64,000 nucleotides of DNA from Corynebacterium sp. Lineage in GTDB: Bacteria; Actinomycetota; Actinomycetes; Mycobacteriales; Mycobacteriaceae. Where the stretch lies: positions 27,399 to 91,398 of the forward strand of contig NZ_JALAGU010000051.1 of assembly GCF_022712275.1 (NCBI RefSeq), in the 5' to 3' direction. Below, piece after piece: positions 16,640 to 24,521 of this stretch (the first letter of the stretch is position 1; each line of letters opens with the position of its first letter). Below the pieces are notes generated by a model. That model saw only the letters and a program-made list of their open reading frames with translations. It did no database searches and was not told the DNA's origin. The position numbers were made by a program, and so were the translations under genes.

Positions 16640-18280
16640 GTGGGCTCATCCTCCGACAGACAGTCGGCCTCGAACCGCTCCTCGGCCTCGGACGGCGGGA
16701 CGCGTCGTCGCCGCGTCGTGCGCGGCAGCCGTGCCGTCGGATCCGGGAACGCCGGGTCCGACGGCTCCGGCAGTCCCCGCCCGGACGGCGGACGCGGCCA
16801 CCGCGACCGACGACCGGAGAAGGTCGACCTGCAGGGCCGACCGATCCGCGACGGCCAAGGCAAAGGCAACAACCGCAAGCGCCGCCCGTCCGGTGCCGCC
16901 GGTCATTCCGAGCGCACGCAGGACGGTCAGCGCGGCCGTCAGGGACAGCAGCAGGGCCGCCGGCAGAACCGCCGGAACGGTGATCAGCAGGGACGCCCGA
17001 AGAGCAACCAGCAGCCGCGGACCCGCAACCCCGAGGTCTCCCAGGTGAGGACGCAGCGTCCCGCCCCGGAGTCCCCCGGTCCCGCGACCGGTGTGGATAC
17101 CTCGGTCCGGTTCTCCGGGATGGGTCTGCCGACCCCGGTGGTCAATGAACTGAACCGCCAGGGCCTCGTGCACCCCTTCCCGATCCAGGCCGCCGCCATC
17201 CCCGACGGTCTCACCGGACGCGACGTGCTGGGCCGTGGCCCGACCGGTTCCGGCAAGACCTTCACCTTCGGTCTGCCGGTGATCAGCCGCCTGGTCGGCG
17301 GTTCCTCGAAGCCGGGGCACCCCCGTGCCGCGGTCCTCGTCCCGACCCGTGAGCTGGCCCAGCAGGTCGCCGACCGGCTGCGTCCGCTCGCCGAGGCTGT
17401 CGGACAGCGCGTCATCGAGGTCGTCGGAGGCGTGAACATCAAGCGCAACTTCACCGCTCTGGCCCGCCCGGTCGACATTCTCGTGGCGACCCCGGGCCGT
17501 GCCGAGGATCTCATCGGCCAGAAAGCCCTGTTCCTCGACCGGGTGGAGATCGTCGCGCTCGACGAGGCCGACCAGATGGCCGACATGGGTTTCCTGCCCC
17601 AGGTCCGGCGGCTGCTCGACCGCATGCCCTCCGATGCCCAGCACCTGTTCTTCTCCGCCACCCTCGACGGTGACATCAAGGTGCTCATCGACCAGTACAT
17701 GAACGACCCGGTGACCCATTCCACCGGTGAGGTCACCGCGAAGGTCGGTTCGATGGACCACTACCTCGGTGTGGTCCCCGACAAGCCCTTCCGGAACGAG
17801 GTGGTCCTCGAGCTCGGTCGTGCGTCGACGAAGACCATCATGTTCATGCGTACCAAGCACACCGTCGACCGTCAGGTCAAGAAGCTTGTCCGTGACGGAA
17901 CACCCGCGGTCGGCCTTCACGGTGACAAGGGTCAGGGCGCGCGCACCCGGGCGATCCGCGAGTTCACCGACGGTACGGCGACGGTCCTCGTCGCCACCGA
18001 CATCGCCGCCCGCGGCATCGACATCAAGGGTGTGGATCTCGTGGTCCACATCGACCCTCCAGCCGAGCACAAGGCCTACGTCCACCGCGCCGGCCGGACG
18101 GCCCGTGCCGGTGAGAAGGGCACGGTGCTCACCCTGACGCTGGAGGACCAGAAAAAGGACACCGTCGCAATGATGCGCAAGGCCGGGGTCACCCCGACCG
18201 AGTGGAATCTCGACGCCCCACGGAACCCGCAGGGCATCCGCCGGCACTTCGGCGAGCTGGGGCTGACAGAGGGCCGGTAG
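16640..18280 (+). CDS. DEAD-box ATP-dependent RNA helicase
   Basis: A 546-residue DEAD-box helicase. The first 140 residues are low-complexity, basic and Arg/Gly/Gln-rich, an RNA-binding tail. The core starts with a Q-motif (GLVHPFPIQAAAIP), then motif I GRGPTGSGKTFTF, Ia PTRELAQQ, Ib ATPGR, II DEAD (VALDEADQMADMGFLP), III SAT, IV-V VATDIAARGID and VI HRAGRTARAG. All ATPase motifs are intact. It begins with GTG directly after the gnd stop, using GAGG in the end of gnd as ribosome site. The likely role is RNA remodelling in ribosome assembly or decay. The helicase core ends close to the C-terminus. Confidence 0.93.
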   Translation: MGSSSDRQSASNRSSASDGGTRRRRVVRGSRAVGSGNAGSDGSGSPRPDGGRGHRDRRPEKVDLQGRPIRDGQGKGNNRKRRPSGAAGHSERTQDGQRGRQGQQQGRRQNRRNGDQQGRPKSNQQPRTRNPEVSQVRTQRPAPESPGPATGVDTSVRFSGMGLPTPVVNELNRQGLVHPFPIQAAAIPDGLTGRDVLGRGPTGSGKTFTFGLPVISRLVGGSSKPGHPRAAVLVPTRELAQQVADRLRPLAEAVGQRVIEVVGGVNIKRNFTALARPVDILVATPGRAEDLIGQKALFLDRVEIVALDEADQMADMGFLPQVRRLLDRMPSDAQHLFFSATLDGDIKVLIDQYMNDPVTHSTGEVTAKVGSMDHYLGVVPDKPFRNEVVLELGRASTKTIMFMRTKHTVDRQVKKLVRDGTPAVGLHGDKGQGARTRAIREFTDGTATVLVATDIAARGIDIKGVDLVVHIDPPAEHKAYVHRAGRTARAGEKGTVLTLTLEDQKKDTVAMMRKAGVTPTEWNLDAPRNPQGIRRHFGELGLTEGR

Positions 18281-18286
18281 GCGACA

Positions 18287-19693
18287 ATGGACATCCTGCT
18301 CAGCATCCTCGGGCTCCTGGGCTTCGTACTGCTCACCGCGGGGACCGGCGTCTTCGTCGCCGTGGAGTTCTCGACCACCAGTCTGGAACGCTCCACGATC
18401 GACAATGACGTCGCCACCCGCGGCGACGCCGCGTCGAAGATGGTGCAGAAGGCGCACAGCAACCTCAGTTTCATGCTCTCGGGTATGCAACTGGGCATCA
18501 CGCTGACGACGCTGGCCACCGGCTATCTCGCCGAACCCATCCTGGCGAAATTCTTCACCCCCCTGCTCGAACTGGTGGGACTGAGTGAATCCGCGTCGAT
18601 GCCGATCGCCCTGATTCTCAGTCTGGTGGTCGCGACGATCCTGTCGATGGTCTTCGGTGAGCTCGTGCCGAAGAACATGGCGATCGCCAATCCGCTGGGT
18701 ACCGCCCGGGTTCTCACCGCCCCGGTGTGGCACTTCAACAAGATCTTCCGCGGTTTCATCCGCGCGTTGAACTGGGTGGCGAACCACATCGTCCGCCGGT
18801 TCGGCATCGAGCCCGCCGACGAGCTGGCCTCCGCCCGCTCCCCACAGGAACTGAGCGCACTGGTGCGCCATTCCTCGGGCTCCGAAGGGTTCGACCAGTC
18901 CAAGGTCCGGATCCTCGACCGGTCGCTACGTTTCGGCGACGTCACGGCCGAGGACCTCATGACACCCCGGGCGAAGGTCGACACCCTCGACGTCGATGAT
19001 TCGGCCCTGGTGCTCATCCGGCTGGCCCACGAGTCCGGGCACTCCCGGTTCCCGGTGGTCCGCGGTGACCTCGACGAGACGGTCGGGGTCGTCCACGTGA
19101 AGGACGCCCTGACCATTCCCGCCACGTCCCGTGCCGCCACGCTGGTCGGCACCCTGGCCCGTCCGGTACCCGCGGTACCGGAGAGCCTCGGCGGCGATGC
19201 CGTACTCCGCCAGGTCCGACTGGCCGGCTCGCAGCTCATCCTCGTCGCCGACGAGTACGGCGGCACCGCCGGCATCGTGACCATCGAGGACGTCGTCGAG
19301 GAGATCCTCGGCGAGGTGTGGGACGAGCACGACAACCGCGAGGAGGAGCAGGAGATCCGCCAGGTCGGCCGGAGCTGGGAATTGTCCGGGCTGCTGCGCT
19401 GCGACGAGCTCACCGACATCTGCGGCTACTCCGCCCCGGACGGCCCCTACGAGACCCTCGGAGGTCTGGTGATGGCCACGCTCGGCCGGATCCCCTCCGT
19501 CGGCGACCTCGTCGCCCTGCCCGCGGACGACCGTGGGATGATGGACGCCTTCGCCGACGGTCCGGAGGTCCGGTGGGAGGCGCGGGTGGAGTCCATGGAC
19601 GTCCGCCGTGTCGACAAGATCCTGCTGCGTCCTGTGACGCTGACACCCCGGTCGGACGAGCCGGACGAAGGAGGTGCCGACAATGAGCGGTGA
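18287..19693 (+). CDS. CNNM/CorC-family (hemolysin-like) transporter with DUF21, CBS pair and CorC_HlyC domains
   Basis: A 468-residue membrane protein. The N-terminal DUF21 transmembrane domain spans residues 1 to about 190 and includes MLSGMQLGITLTTLATGYLAEP and the helix IALILSLVVATILSMVFGELVPKNMAI with the family's conserved GELVPK. A CBS pair follows (about 215-345): DLMTPRAKVDTLD and ADEYGGTAGIVTIEDVVEEILGE. The C-terminal CorC_HlyC domain lies at about 360-440. Relatives are Mg2+/Co2+ exporters or regulators of ion homeostasis; 'hemolysin' is a legacy name. The gene begins 6 bp after the helicase. It overlaps the next, related gene by 11 bp. Confidence 0.9.
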   Translation: MDILLSILGLLGFVLLTAGTGVFVAVEFSTTSLERSTIDNDVATRGDAASKMVQKAHSNLSFMLSGMQLGITLTTLATGYLAEPILAKFFTPLLELVGLSESASMPIALILSLVVATILSMVFGELVPKNMAIANPLGTARVLTAPVWHFNKIFRGFIRALNWVANHIVRRFGIEPADELASARSPQELSALVRHSSGSEGFDQSKVRILDRSLRFGDVTAEDLMTPRAKVDTLDVDDSALVLIRLAHESGHSRFPVVRGDLDETVGVVHVKDALTIPATSRAATLVGTLARPVPAVPESLGGDAVLRQVRLAGSQLILVADEYGGTAGIVTIEDVVEEILGEVWDEHDNREEEQEIRQVGRSWELSGLLRCDELTDICGYSAPDGPYETLGGLVMATLGRIPSVGDLVALPADDRGMMDAFADGPEVRWEARVESMDVRRVDKILLRPVTLTPRSDEPDEGGADNER

Positions 19694-20741
19694 CATCTGG
19701 GCAGTGGTCCTCACTGTCGTCCTGCTGGCCGTCAACGCCTACTTCGTGGGTGTGGAGTTCGCCCTGATCTCTTCGCGTCGCGACCGACTGGAGAACATGG
19801 CCGCCTCCGGCAACCGTCGGGCCCGCCAGGTGATCACGGCGACCGAGGATCTCACGATCATGCTCGCCGGCGCCCAGTTCGGCATCACCATCGCCTCGCT
19901 GCTGCTGGGTAAGGTCGGCGAACCGGCCATCGCCCATCTCATCGAGGCACCGTTCCATGCTCTCGGACTGCCCGACGATCTGCTGCACCCGCTCGGTTTC
20001 GCCATCGCACTGCTACTGGTCACGATCCTGCACATCATCCTCGGTGAGATGGTCCCGAAGAACATCGCCCTGGCAGGACCGGAATCGGTGGCGACCATCC
20101 TGGTCGGCCCGCACATGCTGTTCTGCAAGATCGCACACCCGATCATGGTGATGCTCAACTGGATCGCCCGGATGACGCTCCACCTGTTCGGTATCGAACA
20201 GCGCGACGAGCTGGATTCGACGGTCTCGCCCTCCGAGCTGGCGGAGATGATCTCCGAGTCCCGGTCCGAGGGCCTCATCGCCCCGGCCGAGGCGAACCGA
20301 CTCTCCAATGCCCTGAACTCCTCGAAGCGTACCCTGCACGAGGTGATCATCCCCCGTGACCGAGTGCGCGCCCTGTCCTACGGTCCGCAGGGAATCACCG
20401 TCGGACAGATCGAGGATGCCGTCTCCGAGACCGGCTACTCCCGTTTCCCCGTCATCGATGACGCCGGAACCTACATGGGTTACGTCCACGTCAAGGACGT
20501 GCTCGACAGTGTCCTCGACCCGGCGACCGGCCCGGAGCAGCTGCTCGACGTCAATGATCTGCGTCCGCTGATCACCGTCGAGGGCGGGGCGAACTTCGAT
20601 GTCGCCATGAAGGAGCTGCGCCAGACGAGCTCGCACATGGCGCAGGTCGCGGAGAACGGGGTGATCGTCGGTGTGGTCACCCTGGAGGACGTCATCGAGG
20701 AGCTGGTCGGTACCGTGCGTGACTGGACCCATGATGACTGA
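19683..20741 (+). CDS. CNNM-family transporter, short form without CorC domain
   Basis: A 352-residue paralogue of the upstream protein with the DUF21 transmembrane domain (LAGAQFGITIASLLLGKVGEPA; ILHIILGEMVPKNIAL) and a CBS pair (about 210-345). It stops right after the second CBS, LEDVIEELVGTVRDW, so it lacks a C-terminal CorC_HlyC domain. The ATG at 19683 is chosen because GGAGGT lies 7 bases upstream. A long and a short copy in tandem is common in actinobacteria, and the two may form a heteromer. The stop overlaps the start of the next gene. Confidence 0.9.
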   Translation: MSGDIWAVVLTVVLLAVNAYFVGVEFALISSRRDRLENMAASGNRRARQVITATEDLTIMLAGAQFGITIASLLLGKVGEPAIAHLIEAPFHALGLPDDLLHPLGFAIALLLVTILHIILGEMVPKNIALAGPESVATILVGPHMLFCKIAHPIMVMLNWIARMTLHLFGIEQRDELDSTVSPSELAEMISESRSEGLIAPAEANRLSNALNSSKRTLHEVIIPRDRVRALSYGPQGITVGQIEDAVSETGYSRFPVIDDAGTYMGYVHVKDVLDSVLDPATGPEQLLDVNDLRPLITVEGGANFDVAMKELRQTSSHMAQVAENGVIVGVVTLEDVIEELVGTVRDWTHDD

Positions 20742-21678
20742 CACGATGTCCTGCACGGACACCACCGGTCTGGAGTTGCTCGATCCCGGGGAATGGCAGC
20801 ACCGCCGGGACGACCACACCCATACCGCGGACGAGCTCACCGCCGCCCACCGTGCCCGTCGGTCGCGTGGTGAGCGGCACCCGGTGTGGGATTTCATGTT
20901 CACCTACTACCCGACCAAGCCCGGCCAGTTGCGCCGATGGACCCCCGGTGCCGGAGTCGGTCTTCTCCTTCCCGGGGACGCCGACCGCAGCGTACTCCCC
21001 GGTCCGGAGAAGTTCCATCACCTGATCCACACGGCGCAGGGCGAAGTCTGGACCCTCGACACCGGGGCCTTCTTCACCGCCCGTGGCCGCGCGGTGACCT
21101 TCCTCCACTCGTTGCTGCAGGCAACCGCGTCCCGCACGCCGCGGTTCTCCTGTTTCGGTATGCACGAATGGGCGATGGTCTACCGTGACCGGCCCCGCCA
21201 TCCCGAGCCGTTGCGTCTCGGCGCGGCCGGGACTGACCGGGTGGTGGAGGACAACCGGATCACCTGCACCCATTTCGACGCCTTCCGGTTCTTCACCCCG
21301 CAGGCCGTTCCCCACAACGACCGCACCCCCACCCGTGAGAACCAGCGGCAGATGGAGCAGCCGGGCTGTCTCCATGCGACCATGGACCTCTACAAGTGGG
21401 CCACGAAGCTCGGCCCGCTGGTCCCGGGTGACCTGTGGCTCGACACCTTCCGGCTGGCCTGCGACGTCCGGGCGACGGACATGGAGGCGAGCCCCTATGA
21501 TCTGCGCGACTGGGGTCATGAGCCGGTGGAGGTGGAGACCCCGGCGGGACGTGCCGAATACGCGCGGCGGCAGAAAGGGTTCGCCACCCGCGGTCAGCAG
21601 CTCAGACAGCGTATGGTCGCACTCATCGAGACCGCCTACCCGGATCTCGCGACGACGACAGGTGGTGACCGACAGTGA
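20734..21678 (+). CDS. Conserved actinobacterial protein, usually labelled 3-methyladenine DNA glycosylase
   Basis: A 314-residue soluble protein. I recognise the family by conserved stretches such as HPVWDFMFTYYPTKPGQLRRW, FGMHEWAMVYR, HFDAFRFFTP and CLHATMDLYKWATKL. It is widespread in actinobacteria and often annotated as 3-methyladenine DNA glycosylase. I see no HhH-GPD motif, AlkA/Tag signature or AAG fold motif to back that label, so the function should be treated as unknown. The start ATG at 20734 overlaps the CNNM gene by 8 bp, and the stop overlaps the next start (GTGA). It is translationally coupled on both sides, so its role may relate to the membrane genes around it. Confidence 0.7.
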   Translation: MTDTMSCTDTTGLELLDPGEWQHRRDDHTHTADELTAAHRARRSRGERHPVWDFMFTYYPTKPGQLRRWTPGAGVGLLLPGDADRSVLPGPEKFHHLIHTAQGEVWTLDTGAFFTARGRAVTFLHSLLQATASRTPRFSCFGMHEWAMVYRDRPRHPEPLRLGAAGTDRVVEDNRITCTHFDAFRFFTPQAVPHNDRTPTRENQRQMEQPGCLHATMDLYKWATKLGPLVPGDLWLDTFRLACDVRATDMEASPYDLRDWGHEPVEVETPAGRAEYARRQKGFATRGQQLRQRMVALIETAYPDLATTTGGDRQ

Positions 21679-22265
21679 CTGAACGACCGGAGGACCGGTC
21701 CGGGACGCAGGATGGCCCGAGGCACGCCAGCGCACGCCGCTCACGGGGTATGGCGACCTGGGTCTGGGCGGTACCGGTGACGGTGGTCGTCGTCATCGCC
21801 GTAGTCATCGGATGGCTCGCGCTCTCCCGCGACGACGAGGACAGTGAGGCGTCCGGATGCCTCGCCGGAGATCTCGGCCTGCTGGTGTGGGCGGACCCGG
21901 CCGCTGAAGACACCGCCCGGTCGCTGGTGGACGCCTATGCCGCAACCGGGCCGGTGGTGCATGACTACTGCGTCCAGCCGCAACTCGAGATCAAGGACAC
22001 GGCCACAGCCGTGGAGGAATACCGCTCGACGATGCCGGGTGTGGCACCGGTGTGGCTGCCGGCAGGCACTGAGCTCACGGCCGGACTTGCCGGAGCACCC
22101 GAAGACCCCCCGGTCGTCGGTACCACTGCTGAGGGACTGCCGGTGCCGCTGGTGGCCTTCGGGTCCTCTCCGATGGTGCAGGAGGACCAGGCACGGGCCG
22201 CATCTGACTTCAGTCGCGCGTCGACCGGTGGCGACAGCGGCGCAGAGGACGGCGAAGAGAACTAG
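21675..22265 (+). CDS. Single-pass membrane protein of unknown function
   Basis: A 196-residue protein. The N-terminal 26 residues are basic and hydrophilic, followed by one transmembrane helix (about 28-50, WVWAVPVTVVVVIAVVIGWLAL). The rest is an acidic region of about 145 residues, predicted outside the membrane, with two Cys (in SGCLAG and DYCVQP) that could form a disulfide. The outer part begins like a periplasmic-binding or vWA-associated region (LLVWADPAAEDTARSLVDAY), but I cannot assign a family. The start GTG overlaps the previous stop in GTGA. It is the last gene of the gnd run and converges with the MerR gene, overlapping its end by 4 bp. Confidence 0.7.
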   Translation: MTERPEDRSGTQDGPRHASARRSRGMATWVWAVPVTVVVVIAVVIGWLALSRDDEDSEASGCLAGDLGLLVWADPAAEDTARSLVDAYAATGPVVHDYCVQPQLEIKDTATAVEEYRSTMPGVAPVWLPAGTELTAGLAGAPEDPPVVGTTAEGLPVPLVAFGSSPMVQEDQARAASDFSRASTGGDSGAEDGEEN

Positions 22266-22807
22266 GAGCTGCGGAGACGGCGGCGGGCGGCGAGCTCGTC
22301 GCCCACCGCGGCCTGACCGTCCTCCACGGACTCCCCGTCCTCGTCCCGACGCTCGGCAGGGAAAGCGGTGATCGTGCCGGTGAGTTCCTTCATCAGACCC
22401 GGCACTGCGATACCGAACACGCCCTGGCCACCGTTGAGCAGGTCGATGACCTCCTCAGGGGAGCTGCAGGCGTAGACGGTCTTGCCGTCGGAGACGAGGG
22501 TGAGGCCGGCGAGGTCATCGATACCGAAGTTCTCGAGCTTCGCGACAGCGCGGCGTATGTTCTGCAGGGAGATACCGGTGTCCAGCAGTCCCTTGACGAT
22601 CTTCAGCACGAGAATGTCACGGAAGGAGTACAGCCGCTGGCTTCCGGACCCCTTGGCGGTGCGGATCGTCGGCTGGACGAGCTTGGTGCGCGCCCAGTAG
22701 TCGAGCTGACGGTAGGTGATGCCCGCGACCTGGCAGGCCGTGGTCACCCGGTACCCCGACTCCTGGTCGTCGTGGTGGACCTCGAACAGAGCGTCCTGCT
22801 GATCCAT
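22262..22807 (-). CDS. MerR-family transcriptional regulator (Rv1830/ResR-like)
   Basis: A 181-residue regulator with an N-terminal MerR winged helix (YRVTTACQVAGITYRQLDYWART, then GSQRLYSFRDILVLKIVKGLLDTGISLQ). The dimerisation helix follows, then a C-terminal region without the Cys of metal sensors. The arrangement with a second MerR gene and an FHA-domain gene matches the mycobacterial Rv1827-Rv1830 block, where the Rv1830 protein affects growth after stress; equivalence is inference from order and length. GAGGAG lies 6 bases before the ATG. A TTGACT-16-TAGTCT promoter lies about 60-90 bp upstream. The bifunctional-nuclease gene found between the two MerR genes in mycobacteria is absent here. 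Confidence 0.85.
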   Translation of the reverse strand: MDQQDALFEVHHDDQESGYRVTTACQVAGITYRQLDYWARTKLVQPTIRTAKGSGSQRLYSFRDILVLKIVKGLLDTGISLQNIRRAVAKLENFGIDDLAGLTLVSDGKTVYACSSPEEVIDLLNGGQGVFGIAVPGLMKELTGTITAFPAERRDEDGESVEDGQAAVGDELAARRRLRSS

Positions 22808-22867
22808 GCGTGTCTCCTCATACTCCGGCGTGCGTGTCCTCCGCGCGCCTGTAATTCACCTGACCCA

Positions 22868-22895
22868 AGACTAGACGGACCGGCGGAACAGTCAA
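22868..22895 (-). promoter_or_regulatory. Promoter of the ResR-like MerR gene
   Basis: On the minus strand TTGACT (22895-22890) is followed after 16 bp by TAGTCT (22873-22868), a good sigma-A match. A 15-bp palindrome, TCAAGTT-C-AACTTGA (22936-22950), lies about 40 bp upstream of the -35 and could be an activator or autoregulator site. Confidence 0.6.
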
Positions 22896-22979
22896 CCCCC
22901 TCATGCGGGAATGTGTTCGATCCACCGTCAAAGTCTCAAGTTCAACTTGACGTTGAGGGTGATGGTAGCAGAGCAGAGC

Positions 22980-23011
22980 AACGACAGGCGTGTAACAACA
23001 CGCCTGTCGTT
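22980..23011. terminator. Hairpin after ftsR
   Basis: AACGACAGGCGTGT (22980-22993) and ACACGCCTGTCGTT (22998-23011) form a perfect 14-bp stem with loop AACA. It begins 26 bp after the ftsR stop on the minus strand and separates it from the next MerR gene. Confidence 0.75.
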
Positions 23012-23037
23012 CAGGGAAGTGAAGAAGTTCCCGCCGA

Positions 23038-23802
23038 CTACCGGGCGAGATTGGCCTTGACCATCGAGGCGTGCAGCGACACAAGCAGCGCACTGACCTC
23101 ACGGCCGACCTCCGAGGCCCGCTCCGCGGCATTCTCGTCACGGCGGTGCGCGACCGGCTCCGTGACCCGGTTGACCAGGTCAGACTGACGGCGGGCCATG
23201 GTGACCAGCGAGCGCAGGTGGCGGGAGTCGATACCGAACTCCCCCAGCTTCGCCGCGATCTGCACCACGTCGACGTCGTCGGTGGAGAAAAACCCGGCAG
23301 CGTCCGGGACCACCATCTCCATCCTGACGAGGACACCGAGGAAATCGTCGTCGGCACCGGAGCGCACACAGACATCGGCCCGGGTGAGCCGACGCACCCG
23401 CGGGGCACGGAACTGCTCGGCGGTCACCGCACCCGCGACGGAATCACTGTGCGGGTTGATGGTGGTGACGTTGCCCGCGTCCATCGCGTCGAGACGTTCC
23501 TTGATGACCTTCAGCGGCAGGAACTCGTCACGCTGCAGGCCGAGGATGTACCGGATCCGGGAGATGTCCTCCGGGGAGAAGCGCCGGTAACCCGACTTGC
23601 TGCGGCGGGGACTGATCAGCCCCTCAGCCTCGAAGAACCGGATCTTGGAGACCTTCACGTCCGGGAAATCGGCCTGCAGGTTCTTGATAACGTCACCGAT
23701 CGACGAGGTGGGGAGGATCCCCTGGCCACGGTCGAGCGTGGGAGCGTTCTCCTTCGCGGTGTTGTCGTCGGACTGGTGGGCTGCTCCGGACTGCGGACTC
23801 AC
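23038..23802 (-). CDS. ftsR: MerR-family cell-division regulator FtsR
   Basis: A 254-residue MerR-type regulator with the HTH region (SIGDVIKNLQADFPDVKVSKIRFFEAEGLISP, then SKSGYRRFSPEDISRIRYIL). A long C-terminal sensor domain follows. It is the homologue of C. glutamicum FtsR and mycobacterial Rv1828; FtsR is known to activate ftsZ. The frame extends 17 codons further to a GTG at 23853, but GAGGAG lies 4 bases upstream of the GTG at 23802, which is the better start. It lies directly downstream of odhI, matching the usual corynebacterial order. A perfect hairpin follows the gene. Confidence 0.9.
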   Translation of the reverse strand: MSPQSGAAHQSDDNTAKENAPTLDRGQGILPTSSIGDVIKNLQADFPDVKVSKIRFFEAEGLISPRRSKSGYRRFSPEDISRIRYILGLQRDEFLPLKVIKERLDAMDAGNVTTINPHSDSVAGAVTAEQFRAPRVRRLTRADVCVRSGADDDFLGVLVRMEMVVPDAAGFFSTDDVDVVQIAAKLGEFGIDSRHLRSLVTMARRQSDLVNRVTEPVAHRRDENAAERASEVGREVSALLVSLHASMVKANLAR

Positions 23803-23922
23803 GATTCTCCTCGATACCGGCTGGAACTTCGGGTCATTCAGGTCTTGATACACGTCCGCCGACCCGGACGGGGTCCGGGCCGACGGTCACATCATGCGGA
23901 CTCCACGGTCCGTACCAGCCGG

Positions 23923-24357
23923 TCAGGCCTCCTTGGCCCCGTTGAGGAAGACCAGGCGGAACTTACCGATCTGGATCTCGTCACCGTTGCTCAGCACGGC
24001 GGAGTTCTTCGGCTCGCGGTTGACATAGGTGCCGTTGAGCGATCCCACGTCGACCACCTCGTAGTCGTCGCCGCTGCGACGGAACTCCGCGTGACGACGG
24101 GAGACAGTGACGTCGTCGAGGAAGATGTCGCTGTCGGGGTGACGACCCGCAGTGGTGGTGTCCTGGTCGAGCAGGAAACGGGAGCCCGCATTCGGGCCAC
24201 GCTTCACGACAAGAAGCGCGGAGCCGGAGGGCAGTCCTTCCACACCTGCGGGTGAGGACTCGGACTGCACACCGGTCTCCATCTCCTTGAGGAGGTCAGC
24301 GCGGAAGACCGAGGTGGTTTCGACCGAGGCCTCCGGGATACCGGTGTTGTCGCTCAT
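23923..24357 (-). CDS. odhI: FHA-domain regulator of 2-oxoglutarate dehydrogenase (OdhI/GarA)
   Basis: A 144-residue FHA protein. Unphosphorylated OdhI binds and inhibits the E1 part of 2-oxoglutarate dehydrogenase; phosphorylation near the N-terminus by PknG or other Ser/Thr kinases relieves this. The phospho-site motif VETTSVF is present, with Thr at positions 14 and 15 exactly as in C. glutamicum. The FHA domain (about 65-125) has GRHPDSDIFL, TVSRRHAEF and DVGSLNGTYVN, with the Arg, Ser and Asn that bind phosphothreonine. AGGAGG lies 8 bases before the chosen ATG; the frame reads further upstream without support. A TATGAT hexamer at 24465-24460 is a possible -10. Confidence 0.95.
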   Translation of the reverse strand: MSDNTGIPEASVETTSVFRADLLKEMETGVQSESSPAGVEGLPSGSALLVVKRGPNAGSRFLLDQDTTTAGRHPDSDIFLDDVTVSRRHAEFRRSGDDYEVVDVGSLNGTYVNREPKNSAVLSNGDEIQIGKFRLVFLNGAKEA

Positions 24358-24521
24358 GTTCAGTTCCTCCTGGAATCTGGTACTGGTGACCGTTGTCGCC
24401 CCACCACGGTCGCGGAGAGGCGTTAAGCACATCAGGCGGTCTGCCTGTGAGTCGTTTTCATCATACTACCCGTCCCGAATCCGGGTGTCGCCACGTTACC
24501 GGATTACACCCGTGAAGTTAC

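Noticed and set aside
16646..18871. A 741-codon open frame on the minus strand over the helicase and CNNM genes
   Set aside because: It is a mirror of the plus-strand DEAD-box gene in GC-rich codons: His/Asp/Gly-rich composition, no known motif, while the plus frame has all helicase motifs.
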